From: Chloroflexi bacterium UBA6622 | GTDB lineage: Bacteria; Chloroflexota; UBA11872 | Assembly (NCBI GenBank): GCA_002433065.1 | Contig: DJHK01000007.1 | Location: 16,088 to 72,487 of the forward strand | DNA length: 56,400 bases | Reading direction: 5' to 3' | Shown here: positions 8,815 to 17,121 of the stretch, piece by piece | Numbering within the stretch: the stretch's first letter is position 1 | How the letters are laid out: each line of letters begins with the position of its first letter | Position numbers and translations under genes: made by a program | Notes under the pieces: model-generated | The model's input: the letters and a program-made list of their open reading frames with translations, nothing else | What the model was told of the DNA's origin: nothing | Database searches by the model: none

Positions 8815-9456
8815 GTGACACCTGACACCGAAGCCAACCCCAACTGGTACCTGATTCGCTACACGAAGACAGGTGCAGCCCGCTTCTTATCGCAGCACGA
8901 CACCCGCCGAACATGGGAACGGGTAACACGCCGGGCCAACCTCCCCTTAGCCTATAGCCAAGGTTTCAGCCCTAAGCCTCGTCTGAGCTTTGGCCCGCCG
9001 CTATCCGTAGGCGCCGCAGGCTTGCGAGAATTTATGACGATAGCTTTCCGTGAATCGATCGACCCAGGTGTTGTTAGGAATCAGTTAGCCAACGCGGCCA
9101 TACCAGGGATGGAGATTTGTTCCGTTGCCAGAGCTCAAGGACGACGGGTCCGTCCAACGTGGGCCCGATATTGCCTAGTTTCCACCAATGAGCCATACGA
9201 CCTAGAGAATCGCATTGCGACCTTACTCGCCAGCACCAACTTCGAAATCCAACGTCCGCGAGACCCGGAAGGCCGGCGCCGGGATATACGAGACGGGATC
9301 TCGTTATTAACCCTTAGTGGACCAAGAACACTTCACGCGCGCCTTCGCCTAGCAACCGGGGAAATCGTGACACCACGAGACGTGGGCCTAGCCCTCAATA
9401 TCGAGTTCTCTTCGATTACTCGGACGGACATTGAATTTGAAACAGTTATCCAGTGA
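8815..9456 (+). CDS. TIGR03936 (DUF2344) family protein, radical-SAM-linked
   Basis: A 213-residue member of the TIGR03936/DUF2344 family. The signature is plain at the N-terminus: WYLIRYTKTGAARFLSQHD, followed by RRANLPLAYSQGFSPKPRLSFGPPLSVG. Family members usually sit beside, or are fused to, a B12-binding radical SAM protein (TIGR03960); none is adjacent here because the gene upstream is a divergent GNAT. The biochemical role is not established. The start is GTG at 8815, just before the first strand. It overlaps the next gene by about 26 bases and heads a four-gene cluster running to 11380. Confidence 0.83.
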   Translation: MTPDTEANPNWYLIRYTKTGAARFLSQHDTRRTWERVTRRANLPLAYSQGFSPKPRLSFGPPLSVGAAGLREFMTIAFRESIDPGVVRNQLANAAIPGMEICSVARAQGRRVRPTWARYCLVSTNEPYDLENRIATLLASTNFEIQRPRDPEGRRRDIRDGISLLTLSGPRTLHARLRLATGEIVTPRDVGLALNIEFSSITRTDIEFETVIQ

Positions 9457-10321
9457 CAAAATCAGAGTCCACCAAGCCTGCGTCCATCTGGACGTAGGAG
9501 ACGAGATCCACACACATGAAATCGCACCGGGCCTATGGCGGACCATCACACCCGGGCAGGAGCTACTCGTAAAACTATTTTTCGGCCCTGGTGCAGAAGA
9601 CCGCTTACAAATGGAAGTCACTAGCTGTCAGCAACTCTCCCGTATGGGCGCTCCTGTGCCCGCAAACGCACGTTCCGTCATAACCGAACTGGCTATAGTG
9701 CGCGACTGGATCCCAGGAAAATCACTGCACCAACGCCTATCCAGCAAAGAAGGCCCCTCACCCACCCAAGGCACTAAGATTCTCACGGCTTGGAGCGAAC
9801 TCACCACGGCCCTCAACCGGTTCTACCCAAAACTATCTTCACACCGGCGCGCGCATGCAAAAACGCTCCGAGTCAACGAAATCCGATCCGTCGTAGACAC
9901 TGTTAGAGACGCCTTCCGACGAATTGCGACCGAAGATCTTGCACAACTCCACAAGATCGTGATTGATAGCAACCTATCGATACTTCCGCTAGACGCGACT
10001 CCAACAAACCTGATTCTCGGACCATCCCGGACCACCTTCATAGACCTTGAAGTACTTGGAATTGACTTTGAGGACTGGACCCTTGCAAAGTTCCTCATCG
10101 CAACACCACCTAAAAATTCGTGCGCCATGCCGTCCAGCCTCCTAAATGCAACCCCGGGCCTAGCTTCGTCCCATCCTCGGCTAGAAGCTTCTACGGCACT
10201 ACTTCTACTGGCAGCCGGCGCTGGGCTCTCGACCAATCCAGTGATTTCGCCCACGACTCTCGGCCGTGTTTTCCCGAAAACTTCGGACCTAACTCGACGC
10301 ATATCCGCCTCGCTCGTCTAG
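9431..10321 (+). CDS. Kinase-fold (aminoglycoside phosphotransferase-like) protein
   Basis: About 296 residues. Elements of the APH/choline-kinase fold can be seen: a strand with lysine (ELLVKLFF), a conserved Glu in the following helix (RLQMEVTSCQQL), then a Brenner-like motif SILPLDATPTNLIL, where the usual HxDxxxxN reads with Asp and Asn kept but His replaced, and a DFG-equivalent FIDLEVLG. It probably binds nucleotide; its substrate is unknown. The start is a TTG at 9431 or 9437, inside the end of the upstream gene, implying translational coupling. It stops eight bases before the DUF5069 gene. Confidence 0.6.
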   Translation: MNLKQLSSDKIRVHQACVHLDVGDEIHTHEIAPGLWRTITPGQELLVKLFFGPGAEDRLQMEVTSCQQLSRMGAPVPANARSVITELAIVRDWIPGKSLHQRLSSKEGPSPTQGTKILTAWSELTTALNRFYPKLSSHRRAHAKTLRVNEIRSVVDTVRDAFRRIATEDLAQLHKIVIDSNLSILPLDATPTNLILGPSRTTFIDLEVLGIDFEDWTLAKFLIATPPKNSCAMPSSLLNATPGLASSHPRLEASTALLLLAAGAGLSTNPVISPTTLGRVFPKTSDLTRRISASLV

Positions 10322-10329
10322 GATTACGC

Positions 10330-10623
10330 ATGTCCCCAGAAAACAACTCGTCTTCCGAAGAAGAATTTCAGCCTAGGCCTCGAGACCTCGTCATCGGTGG
10401 CATTCCTTGGATCGCTCGAATGTCAGACAAAGCTCGAGCAAAAGCTAATGGTTCGATTGGTGAATACATCTACCCATGCCCAGTGGACCGTCGAGTTCTT
10501 GCAGAACTTGGTATTAGCGCTGAGGAATTCCTCGCCATGTCCGTCCAGGTGGAGACCGACGCTGCTCTCGTTGAACAAGTACGAGAGCGCCGCCAAAACC
10601 CGCCCGAAGCTGTTGATGCCTGA
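10330..10623 (+). CDS. DUF5069 domain protein
   Basis: A 97-residue protein with the DUF5069 signature: PRDLVIGGIPWIARMSDKAR, then GEYIYPCPVDRRVL and a C-terminal helix. Function unknown in the family; it is a small cytoplasmic protein without signal or membrane segment. The ATG at 10330 follows the stop of the kinase-like gene by eight bases. Its stop overlaps the ATG of the Nif3-like gene, so the pair is translationally coupled. Confidence 0.8.
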   Translation: MSPENNSSSEEEFQPRPRDLVIGGIPWIARMSDKARAKANGSIGEYIYPCPVDRRVLAELGISAEEFLAMSVQVETDAALVEQVRERRQNPPEAVDA

Positions 10624-11380
10624 ACCATTAAGCAAGCTGGCTCGTTTTCTGGACCAGACCCTTGAAGTGAATATGTTTCCCGATGCAGGACCAATGGGAC
10701 TGCAGGTGCATGGCAGTGAGCAGGTTCACAATATAGTTACCGCAGTATCCGCGAGTCGCGAACTCTTTGAGCAAGCCGCAAAACGTCAGGCAGACATGGT
10801 CCTCGTCCATCATGGCCTCTTCTGGAACAGTGACTCACGCGTGATTGACCCGCTCCTCCGAGAACGCCTCCGCGTCTTACTTGCTCATAACATTAGCCTT
10901 GTGAGTTACCACCTGGCCTTGGATGGGCACCCGACCCTTGGCAACAATGCCCAAATCATCAAAGCGCTCGACTTTAGCCAGGAGGATGAAGGCTTCGCCT
11001 ATACAGGAGACCGACCAATCGGATGGTTTGGGTCCAGCAATCCACCAATAGCTCCGGCAGAACTGACACGACGCATCACGGAACGCATCGGCCCACTACA
11101 TGCCAACTACGCAAATGGACCGGACGATATCCATCGCATTGCCGTATGCAGCGGCGGCGGGCCTCGATACATCAGAGAGGCTGCCGAAATCGGTTGCGAC
11201 GCCTTCATAACTGGCGACCTTTTTGAACCAGCTGAGATGTGGAGCCGGGAACTAGGCATACACTTCTTTGCAGCCGGCCACTACGCGACCGAGGTTTTTG
11301 GAGTCAAAGCCCTGGCGGGTCTTCTCAACCATACCCATGACTGCTCAGCAACGTTCGTTGATCTCCCGACAAACGCCTAG
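10616..11380 (+). CDS. Nif3-like dinuclear metal centre protein
   Basis: A 254-residue member of the Nif3/YbgI (DUF34, GTP cyclohydrolase 1 type 2 homologue) family. The dinuclear site is visible: LVHHGLFW (two His), SYHLALDGHPTLGNN (His, Asp), and the C-terminal AGHYATEVFG (His and Glu three residues apart). The ferredoxin-like inserted middle seen in longer members is absent. The physiological role of the family is unsettled. The start at ATG 10616 overlaps the DUF5069 stop by eight bases. It is the last gene of the 8815-11380 cluster. Confidence 0.88.
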   Translation: MPEPLSKLARFLDQTLEVNMFPDAGPMGLQVHGSEQVHNIVTAVSASRELFEQAAKRQADMVLVHHGLFWNSDSRVIDPLLRERLRVLLAHNISLVSYHLALDGHPTLGNNAQIIKALDFSQEDEGFAYTGDRPIGWFGSSNPPIAPAELTRRITERIGPLHANYANGPDDIHRIAVCSGGGPRYIREAAEIGCDAFITGDLFEPAEMWSRELGIHFFAAGHYATEVFGVKALAGLLNHTHDCSATFVDLPTNA

Positions 11381-11438
11381 GCCCAGATTCTTCACGCAGT
11401 CATTCTCCTCTGGCCATCTCGAAAAACCGAAATCTGTT

Positions 11439-12083
11439 TCAAGTGGTACGTGCCGCCTGCACCCGTAATGCAGAAACCACCTGCTGAGCAGCACGCCTTC
11501 CCAACCCCTTGGAAACAGCAGTTGTAATAAGCAACACCACGGCGCTCACAACAAAGCCAAGAGCAGTGACCCAATCCGCCCCAGCATCAAAAGACGTAGC
11601 ACGTACCACTTCCACCAATGAGGTGATGACTGACAGACCGGCCCCGAGCCATGCTCCGCGTACTGAAACATAGACAAAGGTGAGCGGAGCATTTCGCAAC
11701 ACTGTGACACCGTGACTTCGCAACCAGCGATAGCGAAGTAAGGAAACCGCATCTGCATCCGCTACCAAAGAATCTGAGAACCCGAGGTTTTCAGATTGCT
11801 CCGCGACGAGCCGCTCAAAAGCTTTGAGACGGCCAGGCAATCGCCAAAACCTCTCGTAGTCGACCGCGAGACCACTCAAAGTCCAGCCAAGGACACATCC
11901 CAACATGACAAGGGCCAACCAAAAAACAATCGGTGAGCTTGCGACATAACTACCTGGATCTTCAGGAGGGAAGATCCTTTCCATCATCCGCAGCGTACTG
12001 AATAACGGGCCAACACCAATTAGCGTGTACAACACAAGCAGTGCCAGCACTTCTCCAACGTCGTCAGCCCAACTACGCGTCAT
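11439..12083 (-). CDS. Integral membrane protein of unknown function
   Basis: A 214-residue protein with four likely membrane spans: VLALLVLYTLIGVGPLF, SPIVFWLALVMLGCVLGWTL, LTFVYVSVRGAWLGAGLSVI and VTALGFVVSAVVLLITTAV. Between spans 2 and 3 is a cytoplasmic-looking helical region (about residues 75-120) and the C-terminus is basic (SKGLGRRAAQQVV). No family recognised. Divergent from the MFS gene, with about 128 bases between; convergent with the Nif3-like gene. Confidence 0.65.
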   Translation of the reverse strand: MTRSWADDVGEVLALLVLYTLIGVGPLFSTLRMMERIFPPEDPGSYVASSPIVFWLALVMLGCVLGWTLSGLAVDYERFWRLPGRLKAFERLVAEQSENLGFSDSLVADADAVSLLRYRWLRSHGVTVLRNAPLTFVYVSVRGAWLGAGLSVITSLVEVVRATSFDAGADWVTALGFVVSAVVLLITTAVSKGLGRRAAQQVVSALRVQAARTT

Positions 12084-12211
12084 CGTTAGCCTCGTGCTGT
12101 TACTGTCAGCATTGAAGACACTAATGCATTAAGCGTCACACAGAAAGCCGTGCAGCACATCGGTACAGCGCTCGCAAAGTTCGCGCTCTAACAAAGCATT
12201 TCAAGGAGTCC

Positions 12212-13405
12212 ATGCCAAAAAGACGTATCACCGAGATGTTCGGGCATCCTGACGTTGCCGTTGTTTTCGCGGTTTTCACTGTCATGGCGTTTGGGTCTGC
12301 CGTAGTCGGACCCATCATGGGGGAATTGCAGTCGTCATTCAGTGTCCCCCTCGCAGTTCTGGGGCTGCTTCTCTCGGCACCGGCAATTGCACGCGTCGTG
12401 CTAACCATCCCGTCCGGAATTATGAGTGACCGACTCCCGCCTCGAGTTCCGCTATGTGGCGGGACTTTACTCATGGCTCTGGGCAGCATCGTCTGCGCCA
12501 TCGCCCCGAACTTTGCCATGCTCGTTGCAGGATCCTTGATCGCCGGTCTGGGGTCAGCCCTCGTTTTCACGCCGGGCATGAGCCATATCGTGCGCATTTC
12601 CCAAGCCAAAAGCCGGGGCCACGCCACCGGACGAATAATGGCCGGCGTTCAACTCGGAGGATTGTTTGCACCCGCAGCCGCGGGGTTCGCGGCAACCCTA
12701 CTGAACTGGCGAGCGGCCTATGTCATCGCAGCACTAGTGGGAGTCATCGCCAGTGGACTAATTTGGAGCCAAATAAAGTCACCACGTCCGACATCGTCAC
12801 GAAGTGGTTCTTGGTCATGGCAGCCGAAGTCCATGGGTATCTCAAGAACCCTGCTCGGAATAGCCGCCTTTGCCGTTCTACTTTGGGGAGGCACGTTCAC
12901 CATTAAACGGCTGGTTATCCCGCTTTACGGAAGCGTAGCTCTCGATCTCGACCCAGCAGCAATTGGCATCGTCATGACAGCCGCAGCCGCTGCACGTACC
13001 GCCACCATGTTTGCGAGCGGACCAATCTTGACCACATTTGGCCGGCATCGAGTACTCATAATGACAACTGCCCTCAGCGTCACCGCCGCGTTGTTTCTAC
13101 TCCTGCCGGCCACGCTCTGGTTGTACGGATCTATTGCCTTACTCTACGCACTTGGAGGCATCGTGACCGCGTTGCCCCCAGTCCTAGTTGCTGAACGGAC
13201 ACCGCACGAAAACGTGGGACGGGCCATGGGGTCAATGCAATTTTTGGTTGACCTGTTGTTACTCGCATTTCCTCCAATCGTAGGGCTAATGATCGACAGG
13301 GGAGGATTCCCTCTCGTTGGAGTCACTTCGGCAATGATGTTCATTGGCACCCTGGCCATTGGCCTAAGGCTCATGGGGAGGCACCAACTACCCGCAGACC
13401 CCTAG
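12212..13405 (+). CDS. Major facilitator superfamily transporter
   Basis: A 397-residue MFS permease with about 12 hydrophobic spans. The cytoplasmic loop 2-3 carries the signature in the form SGIMSDRLPPRVPL (GxxxDR), and span 5 has the antiporter-like GGLFAPAAAGF. The start ATG follows AAGGAG with ideal spacing. Likely a drug, sugar or organic-acid transporter; the substrate cannot be told. It stands alone between a divergent membrane protein and the tRNA-Lys gene. Confidence 0.9.
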   Translation: MPKRRITEMFGHPDVAVVFAVFTVMAFGSAVVGPIMGELQSSFSVPLAVLGLLLSAPAIARVVLTIPSGIMSDRLPPRVPLCGGTLLMALGSIVCAIAPNFAMLVAGSLIAGLGSALVFTPGMSHIVRISQAKSRGHATGRIMAGVQLGGLFAPAAAGFAATLLNWRAAYVIAALVGVIASGLIWSQIKSPRPTSSRSGSWSWQPKSMGISRTLLGIAAFAVLLWGGTFTIKRLVIPLYGSVALDLDPAAIGIVMTAAAAARTATMFASGPILTTFGRHRVLIMTTALSVTAALFLLLPATLWLYGSIALLYALGGIVTALPPVLVAERTPHENVGRAMGSMQFLVDLLLLAFPPIVGLMIDRGGFPLVGVTSAMMFIGTLAIGLRLMGRHQLPADP

Positions 13406-13531
13406 AGCCGCGCCACCACTCCAAAACATCATCTGGCCCTAACTCAGCAACAGCATGGTTCACTGCTAGTAATCACGACATTGCTAGACTGTCACTCGAT
13501 CCCATTCGGCAAAGCACACTGCTTGCCACCT

Positions 13532-13604
13532 GCCTCCGTAGCTCAATTGGTAGAGCATCTGACTCTTAATCAGCAGGTTGTAGGTTCGAGTCCTACCGGG
13601 GGTA
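13532..13604 (+). tRNA. tRNA-Lys (anticodon CTT)
   Basis: A 73-base cloverleaf: acceptor GCCTCCG pairs with CGGGGGT, with G-T wobbles, discriminator A; D-arm GCTC/GAGC; anticodon loop CTCTTAA with anticodon CTT at 13565-13567; T-arm GTAGG-TTCGAGT-CCTAC. The 3' CCA is only partly encoded (CC follows the discriminator, then G). Confidence 0.95.
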
Positions 13605-13745
13605 CCGATGACGTCGACTACCTAAATATCCCGAAGCATTCCGCAAAACCGAGTGGGTTTAGAGTTCACCGGGCAGCCAGAACCACCGCTAACGCGGTAC
13701 TGTATTTAAAAGTTTCGACAAACTATCGGGGACTCATTGATCACT

Positions 13746-13928
13746 ATGCCTCAATGCACAACTTGCGGAACACGGCAAAAAGCCGTCGAAAAAGCCTTTC
13801 ACGACGGTTGGTTGCGTGTTACCGGTGGCAACGGAAAGTCAGTCACATGGTACTGTCAGGCTCATCATCCAAAGCCAGCACCCCGGCCACCGCGTGCACC
13901 TTTTCAAACAAGTCAAACCAGCAACTAG
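13746..13928 (+). CDS. Small putative zinc-binding protein
   Basis: A 60-codon ORF with a CTTCG motif at residues 4-8 and a CQAHH motif about 35 residues later, spacing that could hold one metal ion. Between them is a plausible beta-rich stretch (DGWLRVTGGNGKSVTWYC), followed by a Pro-rich tail. No family recognised. A TTG three codons upstream is an alternative start. After its stop, a different frame (about 13912-14060) also encodes protein-like sequence (LDLELLAVCLGRKDLGEFL), so the original gene may have been longer and frameshifted. Confidence 0.45.
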   Translation: MPQCTTCGTRQKAVEKAFHDGWLRVTGGNGKSVTWYCQAHHPKPAPRPPRAPFQTSQTSN

Positions 13929-14100
13929 ATCTCGAACTGCTAGCCGTTTGCCTTGGGCGCAAGGACCTCGGGGAGTTCTTGATGAAGCTTCAAGAACTCT
14001 CTGGAAGCGTCAACGACACGCCTAGCACGTGCGCGTATCATGAAGATTCGGTCCAACCAAGACACCCCGAGACACCTTCGCTTCTAACCCAGGAGAAGTT

Positions 14101-14142
14101 ATGCAACGCCCCAACAGGTCCGGCGCTTTCACACATCCATGA
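14101..14142 (+). CDS. Putative 13-residue leader ORF before the desaturase
   Basis: AGGAG at 14091-14095 sits five bases before an ATG at 14101 that opens a 13-codon frame (MQRPNRSGAFTHP). Its TGA overlaps the desaturase ATG as ATGA at 14139-14142. The desaturase start has no good Shine-Dalgarno of its own, so ribosomes may reach it by termination-reinitiation from this leader. No regulatory codon run is evident. Confidence 0.35.
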   Translation: MQRPNRSGAFTHP

Positions 14143-15209
14143 GCCCGACCGACCCAAAAACTACTGACTCACACACAAGGCCCGGCCCTGAGTCACCAGA
14201 CGACTACGCCACACTACGACGAATGGTGCGTTCAGCAGGACTGCTCAAGCCCCAACCGGCTTATTACACGTGGAAATCCTTCATAACACTCGGACCATTT
14301 GTTCTGGCCTACTACCTCGCGGTAACCGTGAACAACATCGCACTCCTAGCCCTTAGCGCCGTACTGGTTGGGATCACAGCCGCACAAGTCGGGCTATTGG
14401 GCCACGACATTGGGCATCGGCAAGTTGTTCATGACCGGAGCATTAGGCACGCCCTATCACTGCTCATAGCCAACCTTCTTCTAGGTGTGAGTTACACCTG
14501 GTGGACAACAAAGCACAACAAGCACCACTCGAGTCCTAACCAGGTCGGAGAAGACCCGGATGTCAACTTTGCAACGTTGGCCTTTTCTTCATCCCAAACA
14601 CATCATCGATCAACCATTTCGAAAGCTTTTATCGCGATCCAGGCCTACCTATTTCCGGTAATGCTTTTGGCCCAATCCCTAAACATGCGCTTCCATACAA
14701 TCCAGCATCTTCGACGAGGAGTAGCCCCCTACAGAAATTGGGAGGTCATAAGCCTGCTGGCTCACTACGTGATGTACATCCTTGTGCTCACACAGGTTGG
14801 GGGTGTGTTCCCGGCCATCATGTTCGCCGCCATACATCACGCAGTGCTGGGCGTGTACAACGGCCTAGTCTTTGCCCCAAACCACAAGGGCATGCTGATG
14901 CTCGAACCTGGAGAACGAATGGACTTTCTACGGGAACAAGTGCTCACCGCACGGAACGTCCGACCAAATCCTCTAATCGATTTCATCTACGGAGGATTGA
15001 ACTATCAGATCGAACACCACTTGTTTCAGGACATGCCAAGAAATCGGCTTCACGAGGTCAGACCCATGGTGCAAAAGTTTTGCGCTGATCTAGGAATTCC
15101 TTATGAAGAGGTAGGTTTCCGACAGGCGTATGTTGCAATTGCCCGACACCTGCATGATATTGGCGCTCCCTTACGGGAAACAGATCTCGCAATGCCTGAG
15201 GACTCCTGA
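14139..15209 (+). CDS. Fatty acid desaturase (membrane di-iron, acyl-lipid type)
   Basis: A 356-residue membrane desaturase. The three histidine boxes are intact: HDIGH (near residue 89), HNKHH (near residue 127) and QIEHH (near residue 291). Hydrophobic pairs flank them (FVLAYYLAVTVNNIALLALSAVLVGI; IFPAIMFAAIHHAVLGVYNGLVFA-like region). The QxxHH third box is typical of front-end and related acyl-lipid desaturases; no cytochrome b5 domain is fused, so an external electron donor is needed. The desaturation position is unknown. It is first in a run with the glycosidase-like, nitrilase and epimerase genes (gaps 0, 6 and 7 bases). Confidence 0.92.
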   Translation: MSPTDPKTTDSHTRPGPESPDDYATLRRMVRSAGLLKPQPAYYTWKSFITLGPFVLAYYLAVTVNNIALLALSAVLVGITAAQVGLLGHDIGHRQVVHDRSIRHALSLLIANLLLGVSYTWWTTKHNKHHSSPNQVGEDPDVNFATLAFSSSQTHHRSTISKAFIAIQAYLFPVMLLAQSLNMRFHTIQHLRRGVAPYRNWEVISLLAHYVMYILVLTQVGGVFPAIMFAAIHHAVLGVYNGLVFAPNHKGMLMLEPGERMDFLREQVLTARNVRPNPLIDFIYGGLNYQIEHHLFQDMPRNRLHEVRPMVQKFCADLGIPYEEVGFRQAYVAIARHLHDIGAPLRETDLAMPEDS

Positions 15210-16265
15210 TTGAAACCGCCTAGTAACTCCTGCAAAACTAAGCACGGCGAGGTGGTGCTGGGAACTTTTGAAGAGGTTCTCGCCATTCCAGGGCGTTATA
15301 TCAATGACCACTGCCTCATCCACCATGACGCCACATGGCACCTTTTTGGGATCCATGGAAATGTCCGGACTCCGGAAGATCCGATAGCCATCGAATCCTC
15401 CATCTTGCATGCCACAAGTCCAGATTTACGGGCATGGACGATTCATCCAAACGTGATCGAACGGACTGGCAAATGGCCCGAACTAACCCACGTCTACGCA
15501 CCGCATGTGATCGCACACGAGGATCGCTTCTACATGCTTTACTGTGCCAACGATGAACTCGGCACCCAGCGCATCTGCCTAGCAACATCAAATGATCTCT
15601 TTAGGTGGGAACGATACGATGGAAATCCTGTCATTGTCCCCTCCCTTTCCTGGTCGAAATGGCCTGGATTTGGACTCCCCTCGCGGGACGAGGCACGGGA
15701 GTTTATAGGCCGGCATGACACGGTGGGAATCAAGGATCATTACCGATTCATAGCACGTACAGGCGGCACTTATGGTGGCTGTCGAGACCCTCATATCAAC
15801 CTCCTGCCGGACGGACGATTCATCGCCTATTGGGTGTCTCGAATGAATGAGTCCCTTGGCCACAACCTTGTATGCGTCGCAGCCTCCATCTCTGACGACC
15901 TCGTGCACTGGCAAGAGATTGGCCCTGTCTATTCCCAAACAGCATGGCCATTGGAGGATGAACCGACGCTGGAAGTGGAATCCCCGTGCGTTGTCTATAA
16001 GGATGATCGATGGTGGCTATTCTTCAAAAATGGATGGTGGACACATGTCACATCCTCGCCATCACCGTTTGACTTCCGTGGCCAAGAAGTTCACCGGCTT
16101 GGCTTTGTCCACGCTGCAGAAGTACTACAGAGGAATGACGAATGGGTCATCACACACTGCTCGGCAGATCCGAGTGATTATGAATACCGGCGTTCAAATA
16201 GAACCCGAGGGTTGTTCCTGGGCCGCTTGAACTGGCCTTCAGGTGATCAACCCAGGCTGATTTAA
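15210..16265 (+). CDS. Glycosidase-like five-bladed beta-propeller protein (GH43/GH32-like)
   Basis: A 351-residue protein of repeated propeller blades: DHCLIHHDATWHLFGIHG, VYAPHVIAHEDRFYMLYCA, DPHINLLPDGRFIAYWVSR, VESPCVVYKDDRWWLFFKNG. This pattern, with acidic residues at blade starts, resembles GH43/GH32/GH130-type enzymes, but the exact family and catalytic residues cannot be fixed by eye. No signal peptide, so it probably acts inside the cell. The start is TTG at 15210, directly after the desaturase TGA and eight bases from GAGGA. Six bases separate it from the nitrilase gene. Confidence 0.75.
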   Translation: MKPPSNSCKTKHGEVVLGTFEEVLAIPGRYINDHCLIHHDATWHLFGIHGNVRTPEDPIAIESSILHATSPDLRAWTIHPNVIERTGKWPELTHVYAPHVIAHEDRFYMLYCANDELGTQRICLATSNDLFRWERYDGNPVIVPSLSWSKWPGFGLPSRDEAREFIGRHDTVGIKDHYRFIARTGGTYGGCRDPHINLLPDGRFIAYWVSRMNESLGHNLVCVAASISDDLVHWQEIGPVYSQTAWPLEDEPTLEVESPCVVYKDDRWWLFFKNGWWTHVTSSPSPFDFRGQEVHRLGFVHAAEVLQRNDEWVITHCSADPSDYEYRRSNRTRGLFLGRLNWPSGDQPRLI

Positions 16266-16271
16266 TAGCAT

Positions 16272-17114
16272 ATGCGCCTTGGCCTCCAGACATTTTGCGC
16301 TCGCCGTGGCCAAAAGCAAGCCAACGTCGATCGGATTTTGGGGTTTGCCGAAACCGCGCGGAATGAAGGGTGCGACCTAATTGCCTTTCCGGAATTTTCA
16401 GTAAATGGACCGTGGGTCTCCTATGACCCTGATGCCCACCTCGCCGACCTTCTCACCGACGCGGAACCCATACCTGGCCCGACGACCGACCTCCTGCAAC
16501 AGGAAGCCGGACGACTCAACATTGCCCTGGGTGTCGGCATTGCTGAACAAGGCCTGGCGCAGAAACCATTTAACGCCTACGTCATCATCGACAACACGGG
16601 AATCCGCCATGTCCAGCGCAAGCTTCAGCCAACTGACAGTGAGATGGCATTCTATCGGGGTGGCGGCGATCAAATCTCCCCACTGGAACTAGCCGGAACA
16701 CGCATCGGCATTACCATCTGTGCCGACAACGAAAACCCGCAACTACATCAACGCTGGCACACACTCGGCATTGAGCTCCTTTTGGAGCCCCACTACGACT
16801 GCATCAAGCGGTTTCAAAAGGCCGGTCATTCATGGGACGATCTTCTGAAATTCAACCGCCACGACACTCTCCACCGCCGCGCGTACAAACCAGCCCAGAA
16901 ACTGGGATTCACTACCGCTTACGTTGACGCCAAGGACCCTCGAAAATCTTTCGAAGACCATCCCGAGTGGCCACACTTCGTCACCGGAAAAAGCGCGTGC
17001 TTCGGCCCAGACGGAACCCTTCTCGCTGAAAACACCGGCAACGAAGAATCTCTGCTGATCGTCGATCTACAGTCATTTTTGAATCCAACTATCTCTGGGA
17101 ACTCTCAAGAATAG
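16272..17114 (+). CDS. Carbon-nitrogen hydrolase (nitrilase superfamily)
   Basis: A 280-residue amidohydrolase with the complete Glu-Lys-Cys triad: Glu41 (FPEFSVNG), Lys117 (QRKLQPT) and Cys150 (GITICADNENP). Length and order fit the C-N hydrolase family, which cleaves amides, carbamoyl groups or nitriles. The glycine-rich segment FYRGGGDQ before the Cys is also usual. Substrate unknown. Seven bases separate it from the downstream epimerase gene. Confidence 0.9.
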   Translation: MRLGLQTFCARRGQKQANVDRILGFAETARNEGCDLIAFPEFSVNGPWVSYDPDAHLADLLTDAEPIPGPTTDLLQQEAGRLNIALGVGIAEQGLAQKPFNAYVIIDNTGIRHVQRKLQPTDSEMAFYRGGGDQISPLELAGTRIGITICADNENPQLHQRWHTLGIELLLEPHYDCIKRFQKAGHSWDDLLKFNRHDTLHRRAYKPAQKLGFTTAYVDAKDPRKSFEDHPEWPHFVTGKSACFGPDGTLLAENTGNEESLLIVDLQSFLNPTISGNSQE

Positions 17115-17121
17115 GATTGCA

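Noticed and set aside
12122..12131. 10-bp palindrome TAATGCATTA between divergent genes
   Set aside because: Single short palindrome with no second copy or link to a promoter; not enough to call an operator.
13481..14167. A 228-codon plus-strand frame covering the tRNA-Lys gene
   Set aside because: It reads through a well-formed tRNA and has no good start; only its distal part looks protein-like, noted separately.
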